A stretch of 64,000 nt of DNA from Capsulimonas corticalis (GTDB lineage Bacteria > Armatimonadota > Armatimonadia > Armatimonadales > Capsulimonadaceae). A model generated the notes under the pieces. It did not search any database and had not been told where the DNA came from. It saw only the letters and a list, made by a program, of their open reading frames with translations. A program made the translations under genes and the position numbers. Positions 39,637-49,087 of the stretch are shown here, in pieces. The stretch covers positions 5,952,001-6,016,000 of the forward strand of contig NZ_AP025739.1 of the NCBI RefSeq assembly GCF_003574315.2. Direction: 5' to 3'. Every line of letters starts with the position of its first letter. The stretch's first letter is position 1.

Positions 39637-41283
39637 TTACTCTTTCTCTTCGGTCTCGGAGGTTTCGGCTTCCTCTTCGCCCGCCGCTTCCTTCAGCGCG
39701 CTGAAGTGACCGCCAAGAACGTCAGCCAGGCTGGTTCCGAAGGTCTCCTCACGCTGGTTGGCGCGGTAGTTCTTGTATTCCTTGTAGTCATCTTCCACGT
39801 CGCCGCCGTAGTTCGAGTCGCCTCGGGATCGGCCGCCGCCGCCACCGCCTTCACGGCGACGTCGCTCACGGCTCGGGTCGGGACCACGATCGGCTCCGCC
39901 GCGCGGAGCGTCGCCGCGTCCGCCGCCTTCGATGCCGCGGCCTTCGCCGCCGCGCTCGAAGCGATCACGGCCTTCGCGTCCACGTCCGCCGCCCGTCTCG
40001 GGCTCCGGAACGTACGGTTCGCGCGGCGTCGCCGATTCCACCATGCGGCGGATCGACAGCGTCATCTTGCGCTCTTCCGGACGCATCTCGATGACCTTGG
40101 CCTCGATTTCATCGCCAGGGTTGACGACGTCGCTCGGCTTGGACACGCGGCGGTCCGACAGTTCGCTGTTCGGGACGATGGCTTCGACACCATCCTCCAG
40201 GCTGACGAACGCGCCGAACGGAACGAGGCGGGAAACCGTCGCCTTGATCGTATCGCCGACGTTATACTTGCCCGCGACTTCGGTCCACGGATCGGGAAGG
40301 ATCTGGCGAAGGCCCAGGCTGATGCGGTTCTGATCCAGCCGAAGCTTGAGGATCATGACGTCCAGCTCTTGACCGTTCTTAACCACTTCGCTCGGATGCT
40401 TGATCCGCGACCAGGACATCTCGGAGACGTGCAGCAGACCGTCGATGCCGCCCAGGTCGATGAAGGCGCCGTAGTCGGTGACGCGGCGAACGATACCCTT
40501 ACGGACATCGCCTTCCTTCAAGGAGTTCAGCGTATCGGTCTTGCGCTGCTCGCGCTCTTCCTCGGTCGCCAGTCGATGGGACAGGACAACCTTGCGGCGG
40601 TCGCGGTCCACTTCGATGACCTTGAGCGGAATGCTCTGGCCGACGAACTTGTCCAGGTTCTGGTGCTTGAAATCACCGGAGCCGACATGGGAGGCGGGCA
40701 CGAAGCCACGGATTCCCAGATCGACCACCAGACCGCCCTTGACGCGCTCGCTGACCATCGCGTGGAGGATCGTGCCATCGTTCATGGCCTCGATAACTTT
40801 GTCCCAGGCCTTTTCGAAATCGGCGCGCTTCTTCGAGAGCAGCAGGTTGCCGTCCTCGTTGTCACGTCCGATCACGACAACCTTGATGGAGTCGCCGACT
40901 TTGACGACATCCTCAATATTATCGTAGGGCTCGCGGGACAACTCGTTCGGGCGCACGATACCTTCGCTCTTGCTCCCAACATCCACGAGAACGCCATCCT
41001 TGTCGATATGGACAACTGTGCCCACAACAACATCGCCTTCGGAGAGCTCTTTGAACATGCTCTCGAAGTCGGACTGGTTCACGCTTCCAGCGTCGCCGCC
41101 AAAAGTAGTGGACGGGGCGCTTGCGGGGGCCGTTGGGGCGGGTTTCGCCGCCGGGACGGACGGTGCGGTCCCTCCGACTCCGGCCGCAGGCGCGGTGGTC
41201 TGCGCGGAGGCCTCGGGATTCGCGTCCGTCGCCAATGGGGTGGCCTGGTCGCTCGTCACAACATCTTCAGATACGGCCGACAT
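39637..41283 (-). CDS. rpsA: S1 RNA-binding-domain protein, ribosomal protein S1 with an RGG-rich acidic tail
   Basis: 548 residues from the ATG at 41283. An Ala/Pro-rich N-terminal 65 residues precede four S1 (OB-fold) domains at about 82-152, 168-237, 257-326 and 342-413, each with the G-x-V...GAFV/DLG pattern (VRRVTDYGAFIDLGGIDGLL in the third). The C-terminal 130 residues are unlike common S1: an Arg-Gly-Gly-rich stretch (430-490, GGGRGREGRDRFERGG), then an acidic Tyr/Lys region and an acidic tail EEEAETSETEEKE. S1 binds mRNA on the small subunit. Four domains is the number seen in several phyla (E. coli has six). A GAGGAG site lies 12 nt upstream of this start; an in-frame TTG at 41346 would be an alternative. 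Confidence 0.92.
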   Translation of the reverse strand: MSAVSEDVVTSDQATPLATDANPEASAQTTAPAAGVGGTAPSVPAAKPAPTAPASAPSTTFGGDAGSVNQSDFESMFKELSEGDVVVGTVVHIDKDGVLVDVGSKSEGIVRPNELSREPYDNIEDVVKVGDSIKVVVIGRDNEDGNLLLSKKRADFEKAWDKVIEAMNDGTILHAMVSERVKGGLVVDLGIRGFVPASHVGSGDFKHQNLDKFVGQSIPLKVIEVDRDRRKVVLSHRLATEEEREQRKTDTLNSLKEGDVRKGIVRRVTDYGAFIDLGGIDGLLHVSEMSWSRIKHPSEVVKNGQELDVMILKLRLDQNRISLGLRQILPDPWTEVAGKYNVGDTIKATVSRLVPFGAFVSLEDGVEAIVPNSELSDRRVSKPSDVVNPGDEIEAKVIEMRPEERKMTLSIRRMVESATPREPYVPEPETGGGRGREGRDRFERGGEGRGIEGGGRGDAPRGGADRGPDPSRERRRREGGGGGGRSRGDSNYGGDVEDDYKEYKNYRANQREETFGTSLADVLGGHFSALKEAAGEEEAETSETEEKE

Positions 41284-41403
41284 AGTTTCGTAGTGCTCCT
41301 CAGCAGTGGGATCTTCAGATCCCAGAATTCGGTAATTCAAGTACAATTTCGTTCTAGGAGAGTTAAACGTTCACATTTTCCGGATCGGCGTTCTCCCAAA
41401 CGT

Positions 41404-42231
41404 CTAACCCTGGCACACCGGGCAGAAGACGGTTCCCCGTCCCGCTACCCGAAGGCGCTCCAGTATCGCTCCGCAATGGTCGCACGGTTGTCCGCCTCGA
41501 TCGTAGACTTGCGGCGTATAACGACCAGCGTTACCATCGGCGTCCACGTAATTGTCGCTCAGCGTGCCCCCGTCTCCAGTGGCCGCCTCCAGCACCGCGC
41601 GGATCTGGCCGCGCAGGCGCTCGACATCCCCATCGCTCAGCGAACCTGCTACACGCGTCGGCCGAATTCCGGAACGAAACAGCGACTCATCCGCGTATAT
41701 ATTTCCAACACCCGCCACCACGCTCTGGTCGAGCAGCGCGGCTTTGATCGTCGTGCGCGCTTTTCTACGAAGCGCCTCGCCGAAGACGGCTGTTGTAAAA
41801 CTTTCCGATAACGGCTCCGCTCCCATGGCTGAAAGGCCGGAATGATCGGCGAGTTCACTCGAATCCATGAACCGGATTTCACCCCAGGTCCACATATCAT
41901 GAAAACGCATCTCTTCGGAACCGTCGATCTCCAGCGCAACCGCCAGATATTTGTCTACCGGCTTTTCGCTCGGAACGACAACGATCTGACCGCGCATCTT
42001 GAGATGCAACAGTAGATAGTACCCAGAATCCAACGAAAAAATCAAGTATTTCCCGCGACGTCCGATGGATTCAATCTTGGAGCCAGTGACGCGGGCGAGA
42101 AACTCGTCCGGATCCTCCACGCTCCCCTTCACCATCTTCGGAACCAGAACACGGCCTCCCGTGATGGTTCGTCCCGTCAAACGGCGCGCCAGCCCTCGCC
42201 GCAGCGTCTCAACTTCCGGCAGTTCCGGCAC
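41404..42231 (-). CDS. mutM: Formamidopyrimidine-DNA glycosylase
   Basis: 275 residues. The start is a GTG, fixed by function: Pro2-Glu3 (MPELPEVETLRRGL) must follow the initiator because Pro2 is the catalytic nucleophile. Further landmarks are GRRGKYLIFSL, the LHLKMRGQI region with conserved Lys, LLDQSVVAGVGNIYADESLF (helix-two-turn-helix) and a C-terminal zinc finger CDHCGAILERL...FCPVCQG. It removes 8-oxoguanine and other oxidised purines from DNA. It lies 120 nt upstream of rpsA on the same strand. Length is standard. Confidence 0.97.
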   Translation of the reverse strand: MPELPEVETLRRGLARRLTGRTITGGRVLVPKMVKGSVEDPDEFLARVTGSKIESIGRRGKYLIFSLDSGYYLLLHLKMRGQIVVVPSEKPVDKYLAVALEIDGSEEMRFHDMWTWGEIRFMDSSELADHSGLSAMGAEPLSESFTTAVFGEALRRKARTTIKAALLDQSVVAGVGNIYADESLFRSGIRPTRVAGSLSDGDVERLRGQIRAVLEAATGDGGTLSDNYVDADGNAGRYTPQVYDRGGQPCDHCGAILERLRVAGRGTVFCPVCQG

Positions 42232-42318
42232 TCATTTCCCTTTCCACTCATCGGGGCTGCCGTGTTAGTTCGACCCGCCCCGCCGCAATTCCTTCTTGTA
42301 TTTCAAACTTGTCAGAAA

Positions 42319-43422
42319 TTAAAAGAGAATCACGCTTCGAAGAACGTCGCCGCCCTCCATCGCATGGAACGCTTCGTTCACCTTATCCAGCGTCGTCGTC
42401 GCCGTCACCATCTCATCCAGCTTGAGCTGTCCCTGAAGATAGAGCTGGGCGAGCAGCGGGAAATCATTCGACGGCAGCGCATCGCCGCAGTGGCAGACTT
42501 TGATCGTCGCCTTGTTCCAGTAAACGCCCGTATCCATATTTCCAAAATTTAAGTTGACGTGCTGCTCATCCTCGGGCAGGCCGATATGGACGGCCGTTCC
42601 CGCATACGCCAGCGACGCGATCGACTGCTCGATGGTCTTCGGGATCCCCACGGCTTCATAGGCAAAGTCCACGCCTACTCCATCCGCGATCTCACGAACC
42701 CGCGCGACCGGATCGCCCTGCGAGGCGTTCACCACGTCCGTCGCGCCAAAGTTCTTCGCCCACTCCAGTTTGCGCTCGGAGAGATCGACGGCGATGATCC
42801 GTTTCGCGTGCGCCAGCTTCGCGCCCTGAATGACGGAGATCCCGACGCCGCCGCAGCCGAAGACTGCGACATTCGCTCCCGCGAAGATCGGCGCGGTGTT
42901 CAGGGCCGCGCCCACGCCCGTAATGACTCCGCAGGCGATCAGGCACGCTTTGTCCAGCGGCATTTCGGCCGGCATTTTGATCGCTGCTTTGGAATGAACA
43001 ACCGTATGGGTGGAAAAGGTTCCGCAGCGCAGCACTTGCGATAACAACGCTCCATCTCGCTTGCGGCGAATGCGCTGTTTGGGACGCAAGGCAACCCAGC
43101 AGCGGCGCGGATCGCCGCGCAGACACGCCGGACACTGCTCGCAAGGCGCCCGGTACGCGATCACCACCGGATCGCCCGGCTTCAGATTTGTCACGCCCTC
43201 GCCGACGGCCTCGATAATCCCCGCGCCCTCATGCCCCAGGAGGATGGGAAACGCCATCCCCATGCCGTTCATGTTCTTCACATGAAGATCCGTATGGCAC
43301 ACGCCCGAAGCGACCATCTTGACCAGCACTTCGCCCGGCCCCGGATCTTCCAGAGTGATGTCTTCCAGCTCCACATCGCGTCCCGCCTCGTTCAGCACGG
43401 CGGCGCGTCCTTCATAGGGCAT
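42319..43422 (-). CDS. Zinc-dependent alcohol dehydrogenase (class III-like MDR)
   Basis: 367 residues. Catalytic zinc ligands appear in SGVCHTDLHVKN (Cys) and LLGHEGAGIIEAVGEGV (His-Glu). The structural zinc loop has CEQCPACLRGDPRRC, four Cys. The NAD-binding Rossmann motif is VAVFGCGGVGISVIQGA, and IIAVDLSERKLEWAKNFGA shows the Asp for NAD. The CACGVITG-like ACGVITGVGAALN segment is the class III/NDMA-dependent ADH pattern, so formaldehyde or alcohol oxidation is possible; the acceptor is not decided. The ATG at 43422 follows GGAGA. It has its own good promoter. Confidence 0.92.
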   Translation of the reverse strand: MPYEGRAAVLNEAGRDVELEDITLEDPGPGEVLVKMVASGVCHTDLHVKNMNGMGMAFPILLGHEGAGIIEAVGEGVTNLKPGDPVVIAYRAPCEQCPACLRGDPRRCWVALRPKQRIRRKRDGALLSQVLRCGTFSTHTVVHSKAAIKMPAEMPLDKACLIACGVITGVGAALNTAPIFAGANVAVFGCGGVGISVIQGAKLAHAKRIIAVDLSERKLEWAKNFGATDVVNASQGDPVARVREIADGVGVDFAYEAVGIPKTIEQSIASLAYAGTAVHIGLPEDEQHVNLNFGNMDTGVYWNKATIKVCHCGDALPSNDFPLLAQLYLQGQLKLDEMVTATTTLDKVNEAFHAMEGGDVLRSVILF

Positions 43423-43457
43423 CGTGATCGTCTCCTGCCAAAAAGTTTGTCCGTGTC

Positions 43458-43486
43458 ATTATAGTCGTGAATGTGGGATACGTCAA
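43458..43486 (-). promoter_or_regulatory. Promoter of the alcohol dehydrogenase gene
   Basis: TTGACG (43486 to 43481), 17 nt, TATAAT (43463 to 43458). Confidence 0.85.
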
Positions 43487-43504
43487 CCGGGGGCATCCTA
43501 GCTT

Positions 43505-44671
43505 TCACAACACCCGCGTCCGTTTCGCGAGGGCCTTGCGGGTTTGCAGCGCCGGGATATTGTTTCGGATCAGGCTTTGCTCCAGCAGATGGAAAAACGC
43601 CTCACGATCCGGGCCGCGCACCACGGCGCGCTCGTGCGCTTCGCTGAGCGCGACCGGGTACCCCTGCCCTTTGGCCGATTGGTCGAAACAAAGCACATGG
43701 ACGCGGTTCAATAGGTCCGGGTTCTCGGCAACCCAGGCGGGGATCTCCACGCGCGCGATTTCGCCGCCGGTGTTGAAGTAAAAGAACGAGATCTTTTGCG
43801 CGTCGGGATATTGCTTGATGACGGGAGAATTGCTGCCAAAGACCGGGGAGCGCTCGCCCGGCTGCGTGAGAAGCGCCGAGAAGAGCTGCGCGTCGGTGAC
43901 GCCGACCAGCTCGCGGCAGAGGGCGTCGAGGCCGTGTTCGCAGCCTTCAGCGCACAGGGAAAGACGCAGGGCGCCCACAACGTCCCGGTGCGCGGGACGG
44001 CTGACATAGCCGGCGACGGGGGTGCTGCATCCCTGCGCGGCTTCGAGCATCTGGCAGAATTCGGCGATCACGCGATCCTGCTCTTTGTCGGATTCTCCCT
44101 GAAAGATATAAACAATGAGAGGATCGTCCACGAGAGCGACGCAATGGCGTTCGTGGTTTTCGGCGATCAGCGCGGCGAGCGCGGCGCTCTCGGCCAGCAG
44201 ACGACGATTGGCGATCATCTTCTCCGACAGCGGGATCGTTTCGCCGCGATCGTCCTTCGGATAGATGTCCTCATCCTTGTAGAACAGCGTGGCCTGCGAA
44301 GACAAACGCGGGCGATCCATGCCGCCGTAATGCAGCACGATTTCGCCGACATTGATAAGATAACATTGGGCGATGGCGTGCCGGTCCAAAGGGATCTGAG
44401 AACCGTCGGTGGCAATCGCCGTGTAATTGGTGGGAGCGGCGTAGGGCAGCGGGCAGGAGGCGGCGGGCGATTCATCGCTGCACGACGCGACGAGCCAGGA
44501 CGCCTTTTCCGGAGGCGAATCGATCTTCGTCTTCGCCGCCGTCCAGTCATCCCCGCTGAGACGCGCCTGTCGCAGCGCCGTCGCCAGCTGGTCCGCGATC
44601 TTTTGGTAACGCCGTTGCGCCTCGCCGCCCACCGCGCCGATATCCGCGAGCACCTGATGAAGATCGAGCAT
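43505..44671 (-). CDS. NurA domain nuclease
   Basis: 388 residues. The NurA fold is indicated by YTAIATDGSQIPLDRHAIAQ (first catalytic Asp in TDGSQ), GMDRPRLSSQATLFY, a middle VALVDDPLIVYIFQ (second Asp pair) and VAGYVSRPAHRDVVGALR, then ISFFYFNTGGEIARVEIPAW and VALSEAHERAVVRGPDREAF. NurA is a 5'-3' exonuclease that works with the HerA translocase in end resection in archaea; many bacteria have the pair. No herA is in this window. The start is supported by an extended -10 (TGC TATAAT) 7 nt upstream, so the mRNA is predicted leaderless. Confidence 0.88.
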   Translation of the reverse strand: MLDLHQVLADIGAVGGEAQRRYQKIADQLATALRQARLSGDDWTAAKTKIDSPPEKASWLVASCSDESPAASCPLPYAAPTNYTAIATDGSQIPLDRHAIAQCYLINVGEIVLHYGGMDRPRLSSQATLFYKDEDIYPKDDRGETIPLSEKMIANRRLLAESAALAALIAENHERHCVALVDDPLIVYIFQGESDKEQDRVIAEFCQMLEAAQGCSTPVAGYVSRPAHRDVVGALRLSLCAEGCEHGLDALCRELVGVTDAQLFSALLTQPGERSPVFGSNSPVIKQYPDAQKISFFYFNTGGEIARVEIPAWVAENPDLLNRVHVLCFDQSAKGQGYPVALSEAHERAVVRGPDREAFFHLLEQSLIRNNIPALQTRKALAKRTRVL

Positions 44672-44678
44672 AGCTGAT

Positions 44679-44687
44679 ATTATAGCA
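44679..44687 (-). promoter_or_regulatory. Extended -10 of a leaderless promoter for nurA
   Basis: TGC TATAAT on the minus strand ends 7 nt above the ATG at 44671. Confidence 0.65.
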
Positions 44688-44719
44688 CAGGAGGCAATGA
44701 GGCCGTCCGCATCGCACGC

Positions 44720-45694
44720 CTAGCGCGCCGAATAGAACGCCGCCCAGTCGGCGAGATACACGGCGCCCCAGAGGCGCTCTAGCGGCGTATCGCCATCCAG
44801 AGAGATCTGATGGCATGGGCCGCTCATTTCCCGCGCCGCCACTTCCGACTGTCGACTCAGCGTCGGCGTCTCCGCGCCCTCATGCAGCACAATGCCGGTG
44901 AAATCCGCGCCGCCCGCGATATGGGCCGCCGGTCCCGCGTTCAGATATCCCAGGGGGCTCGGCAGATCGTCGTAAAGCGCGAAACGCTCGGCCACGATCC
45001 GAAAGCGCGAGCGCCAGGCGCGCGCGGCGGCGGAGGCGATGGCGCCCTGGCCGAAGATAACCGGCGTCGTGTCCTCCAGCGCCGCCGAAAGCTGGCGGGC
45101 CGGATTGGAATCCGCGGGCTGCTCCGGCGCAAAGGCGCGAAGCTGCCGGCGCAGCAGGCCGAGAGTTTGTTTCGCCTCCGCCTCGCCGTCCGCCAGTCGT
45201 AAGTCCGAGGGCGTCGACGCGCTGCTGAAGGCGCCCCAAAGGGCGAAGAACAGCGCGGAAAGCTCGATAGACGACACCAGCGAGGCTTCGGGCAGCAGGA
45301 TCTTGGGGAAATCCTGCGCGTCCGCCATCTCCATCAGGCGACCGCCGCCGGCGATCACCACAATGGCCGCGCCCCTGGATACGCCGTCAGAAAGCGCATG
45401 CACCGGCTCGTCGGCGTCCCCGCCGGCGGACATCACGATCACCAGAGTGTCATGGTTGACGTAGGCCGGCAGGATGGGCTCCGAGCAAACCAGGACGGGG
45501 ACGGCGAGAGACGCCCCAGCCGCCGCCGCGAACAGGTCGGCCGCCAGCGCCGCCTGCCCCACCCCGGCGATCACGACCGAGCGCGCGCCGGATCGCCCCG
45601 CCAGAAAAGAACTGCGCAGCGCTTGCTGAAATACGTCAGCCGCGATCTCGGGAATACGCTGCACATCATTGAAGAGCGAGTTACCGTCCATCAT
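44720..45694 (-). CDS. SIS-domain sugar isomerase, PGI/PMI-like
   Basis: 324 residues with two SIS-type halves: SVVIAGVGQAALAADLFAAA and LVIVMSAGGDADEPVHAL in the first, TPVIFGQGAIASAAARAWRS in the second. ALYDDLPSPLGYLNAGP-like sequence matches the bact-PGI_C domain of bifunctional phosphoglucose/phosphomannose isomerases, whose length (~320) agrees. The expected PGI/PMI Glu and His near the centre cannot be assigned with certainty. It is 5 nt below kdsA, so it is probably in the same transcript. An alternative is arabinose-5-phosphate isomerase-type activity for Kdo synthesis, but KdsD proteins carry CBS domains that are absent here. Confidence 0.75.
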   Translation of the reverse strand: MMDGNSLFNDVQRIPEIAADVFQQALRSSFLAGRSGARSVVIAGVGQAALAADLFAAAAGASLAVPVLVCSEPILPAYVNHDTLVIVMSAGGDADEPVHALSDGVSRGAAIVVIAGGGRLMEMADAQDFPKILLPEASLVSSIELSALFFALWGAFSSASTPSDLRLADGEAEAKQTLGLLRRQLRAFAPEQPADSNPARQLSAALEDTTPVIFGQGAIASAAARAWRSRFRIVAERFALYDDLPSPLGYLNAGPAAHIAGGADFTGIVLHEGAETPTLSRQSEVAAREMSGPCHQISLDGDTPLERLWGAVYLADWAAFYSAR

Positions 45695-45699
45695 ATTCG

Positions 45700-46545
<846 letters not shown>

Positions 46546-46684
46546 TCAGCGCCATCGCAAAGACAGCGCTCCAAATAAAAACAGCGGACGTGTTGCAACG
46601 CCCGTGATCCCCTGCTCTTTCGAGACGCCCCGCCGCTTTTCCTGCTCTTTCCACGCCGCGATAGGAGAAGGCGCGCCTTTCCCA

Positions 46685-46693
46685 TGCTACAAT
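46685..46693 (+). promoter_or_regulatory. Extended -10 promoter of the PHP gene
   Basis: TGC TACAAT on the plus strand, 38 nt above the TTG start at 46732, which has a CGGAG site 8 nt upstream. Confidence 0.55.
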
Positions 46694-46731
46694 AGAGGGA
46701 TTTAACGACACGACGATACGGAGATAAGAAT

Positions 46732-48006
46732 TTGCTGAGATGGTCGCGGGTGCGACTCTACCTGTCTATCATTACGTGCGAGGGCCTCATCGCGACGATG
46801 CGGGAGCGGGTGCAGTTTACGCCGAACACGAAACGATATCGTTCTCCCAAGCCAAGCTCCAAAGCGCAGAAGTCCGCGGCGCTCACATTCGAGCCGCCGC
46901 TCTGGGACTACTGTGGATCGCTGCACGTGCATTCCACGTACAGCGACGGCGCGGAGCCCATTTCCGGAGTCGCCGCCGCCGCCAACGAAGCGGGCCTGGA
47001 CTTCGTGCTGATGTGCGACCACTCGAACCTGGACGCCATCACCGACCGCCAGACCGGATGGAGCGGATCGACTCTGGTGATCGTGGGCACGGAAGTGACC
47101 ACGGACACCGGGCACCTGCTTGCCGTGGATGTCGAGCCGGATTACCTCCCTTCGCCGCACGAAGCCGTCGCGGCGCAAAAGCATATTCTGGACAAAGGCG
47201 CTATCGGCTTCATCGCGCTGCCCTGCGATCTCAAGGATAGCTGGCGCGACTTCAGCAAGCACGTGGACGGCATCGGCCTGGAAGTCTTCAACCTGAGCGC
47301 GATCGCGCGCACCAAGATCAATGTGCTCGGCTTCATCTCGATCTGGCGGCGATACCACAGCAAGCACCGGATGCGCGCGTTCCATCTCGTCTCGGCGCGG
47401 CCCGACGAAGAACTGCGGCTCTGGGATCGGATGATGCGCGGCGAAAATGGACAGGCGCGCAAAGTCGTCGGGATCGCGTGCGTGGACGCGCACGGCGTCA
47501 TGAAGTTCATGGGGAAGACTTATTACTTCCCCACCTACAAGGAAGTGTTCCAAACCCTGCGCACCCATGTCCTGCTTCCCACTCCGCTGCGCGCCTCCGA
47601 TGACGCCGGCGCGGACGCCCAGAACGTGCATAACGCCATCCGGCGCGGGCACTGCTATATGGCGTACGACAACTTCGCTGATTCCCAGGGGTTCCGATTT
47701 CACGCGCTCAGCAGCGACGGAAGCGCCGCCGCGACGATCATGGGGGACGCCGCGAATATCTCTTCCGGCCAGGGGACGTTCGATCTTCAAGCCGTAACGC
47801 CGAAGAAAAAGAGCTTTATGCGGCTTCTGAAGAACGGCGAGATCGTTTCCTCCGGCCCCGGAAACAATCTGCGATATCGATGCAAGGGGCCAGGCGCTTA
47901 CCGCGTCGAAGCATACCTGTACAAATTCCGCATCGGACCACTCTACTTCGGCGTCAAGCCCTGGATCTTCAGCAACCCGATCTACCTGGCCCATTCTTCA
48001 AACTGA
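46732..48006 (+). CDS. PHP-domain phosphoesterase-like protein
   Basis: 424 residues from a TTG with CGGAG upstream. After ~58 basic residues the PHP domain begins with CGSLHVHSTYSDGAEPISGV (HxH metal motif), then LDFVLMCDHSNLDAI (Asp-His) and later conserved His in RKVVGIACVDAHGVMKF. Such domains bind two to three metals and hydrolyse phosphate esters; many stand-alone members have unknown substrates. The C-terminal ~110 residues are beta-rich (FRFHALSSDGSAAATIMGD, then KKSFMRLLKNGEIVSSGPGN) and resemble a carbohydrate-binding or Ig-like module. Its 3' end overlaps the convergent GT9 gene by 9 nt. Confidence 0.83.
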   Translation: MLRWSRVRLYLSIITCEGLIATMRERVQFTPNTKRYRSPKPSSKAQKSAALTFEPPLWDYCGSLHVHSTYSDGAEPISGVAAAANEAGLDFVLMCDHSNLDAITDRQTGWSGSTLVIVGTEVTTDTGHLLAVDVEPDYLPSPHEAVAAQKHILDKGAIGFIALPCDLKDSWRDFSKHVDGIGLEVFNLSAIARTKINVLGFISIWRRYHSKHRMRAFHLVSARPDEELRLWDRMMRGENGQARKVVGIACVDAHGVMKFMGKTYYFPTYKEVFQTLRTHVLLPTPLRASDDAGADAQNVHNAIRRGHCYMAYDNFADSQGFRFHALSSDGSAAATIMGDAANISSGQGTFDLQAVTPKKKSFMRLLKNGEIVSSGPGNNLRYRCKGPGAYRVEAYLYKFRIGPLYFGVKPWIFSNPIYLAHSSN

Positions 48007-49080
48007 TGGGCTGGGCGCGGGCGCTTCGTCCGCAAGAAACGCCTCTACGGATTCCCAAACTCTTTCCGGCGAAGTTCCGCGCATACAGGCCATGAAACTG
48101 TCCCCCGCAAGGGGGCAGTTTGCTTTGTAGCAAGGGGCGCAGGACACGGTATCGTCATACAAAAGCGCGGACCGTCCAAATAACGGGGTGTAGTCTCGCG
48201 GCCGCGTGCTGCCATATATGGCGACCAGCGGCGTGTCCAGCGCGGAGGCGATATGCAGAAGACTGGTGTCGCCGGTGACCACCACGCTCGCCATCTCCAC
48301 CAGCGCCGCCGTCTCGCGAATGTTCGAAAGCGCGCCGGCGGCGACGATCGGATGCGCGCGCTCCGCTTCCGCCGCCACGCGGCGCGCCAGCTCGGTTTCG
48401 CCGGGGCTGCCGGTCACGATCAGGTTGCATCGATCGCTCAGCAGATCCGCCAGCTTCCCAAAATTGGCCGCCGGCCAGCACTTACTGTCCTGACTGGCGC
48501 CGGGATGCAGGAGGACGATTGGTTTCTGAGGATCGTAACCGGCGGCGTCCAGAAAATCCTGTGCGGACTTTCGGTCGCCCGACGTCACCGCCACGACCAT
48601 TCTTTTGTCGAACGGCTCGGGGACGCCGAGACTGATCGCCGTCAGCAGATAACTGTCCGTCGTGTGCATCGGCGTCATGCGAGCGACTACCGACGTGTAG
48701 TACTTCCGGAGTCTTTGCTGTTCGTCGCCGGGAAATAAGCCGATACGGACGGGCGCCGCATTAAACCACAGCATCCACCACTTTTCCGCGTTCAGCGCGA
48801 TGGACATGTCGAACTTCGCGGCGTTGAGTTTGCGCCGCAGCGCAAACGAGGTCTTCAAATAGGGAATGACTTGCCCGGCCCGAAAATAACGCAGCCAGGG
48901 AGCCATGTTGAACGCGATCACCTCATCGACAAGTTCTGAGCCTTTGAGGATCTCCGCGTAACGGCTATCCGCAAGCCAGGTGATATGACAGCCCGGGTAT
49001 TGCCGGCGCAGCGCCCGCAATAGCGGTGTCGCCACCAGGATATCTCCCAGCGCCCAGAGCTTCACGATTAATATCTTCAT
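47998..49080 (-). CDS. Glycosyltransferase family 9 (ADP-heptose:LPS heptosyltransferase-like)
   Basis: 360 residues, GT-B fold. The N terminus MKILIVKLWALGDILVATPL is the GT9 pattern (GDILxxTPxLRAL). The C-terminal nucleotide-sugar domain has PIVLLHPGASQDSKCWPAAN, VVTGDTSLLHIASALDTPLV (D-TS-xHIA) and AIYGSTRPRDYTPLFGRSAL. A short Cys-rich tail (CAPCYKANCPL) is typical of many bacterial heptosyltransferases. It transfers heptose (or a related sugar) to the LPS core at the cytoplasmic face. It is the last gene of the long minus-strand LPS block, 7 nt below the GT4 gene. Confidence 0.88.
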   Translation of the reverse strand: MKILIVKLWALGDILVATPLLRALRRQYPGCHITWLADSRYAEILKGSELVDEVIAFNMAPWLRYFRAGQVIPYLKTSFALRRKLNAAKFDMSIALNAEKWWMLWFNAAPVRIGLFPGDEQQRLRKYYTSVVARMTPMHTTDSYLLTAISLGVPEPFDKRMVVAVTSGDRKSAQDFLDAAGYDPQKPIVLLHPGASQDSKCWPAANFGKLADLLSDRCNLIVTGSPGETELARRVAAEAERAHPIVAAGALSNIRETAALVEMASVVVTGDTSLLHIASALDTPLVAIYGSTRPRDYTPLFGRSALLYDDTVSCAPCYKANCPLAGDSFMACMRGTSPERVWESVEAFLADEAPAPSPSV

Positions 49081-49087
49081 AGCCAGG

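Noticed and set aside
39706-41811. 701-codon plus-strand ORF antisense to rpsA and mutM
   Set aside because: It crosses two genes and their intergenic region; low-complexity mirror translation.
46702-47994. 430-codon minus-strand ORF antisense to the PHP gene
   Set aside because: The PHP metal motifs are on the plus strand; the antisense frame lacks motifs and a plausible start.
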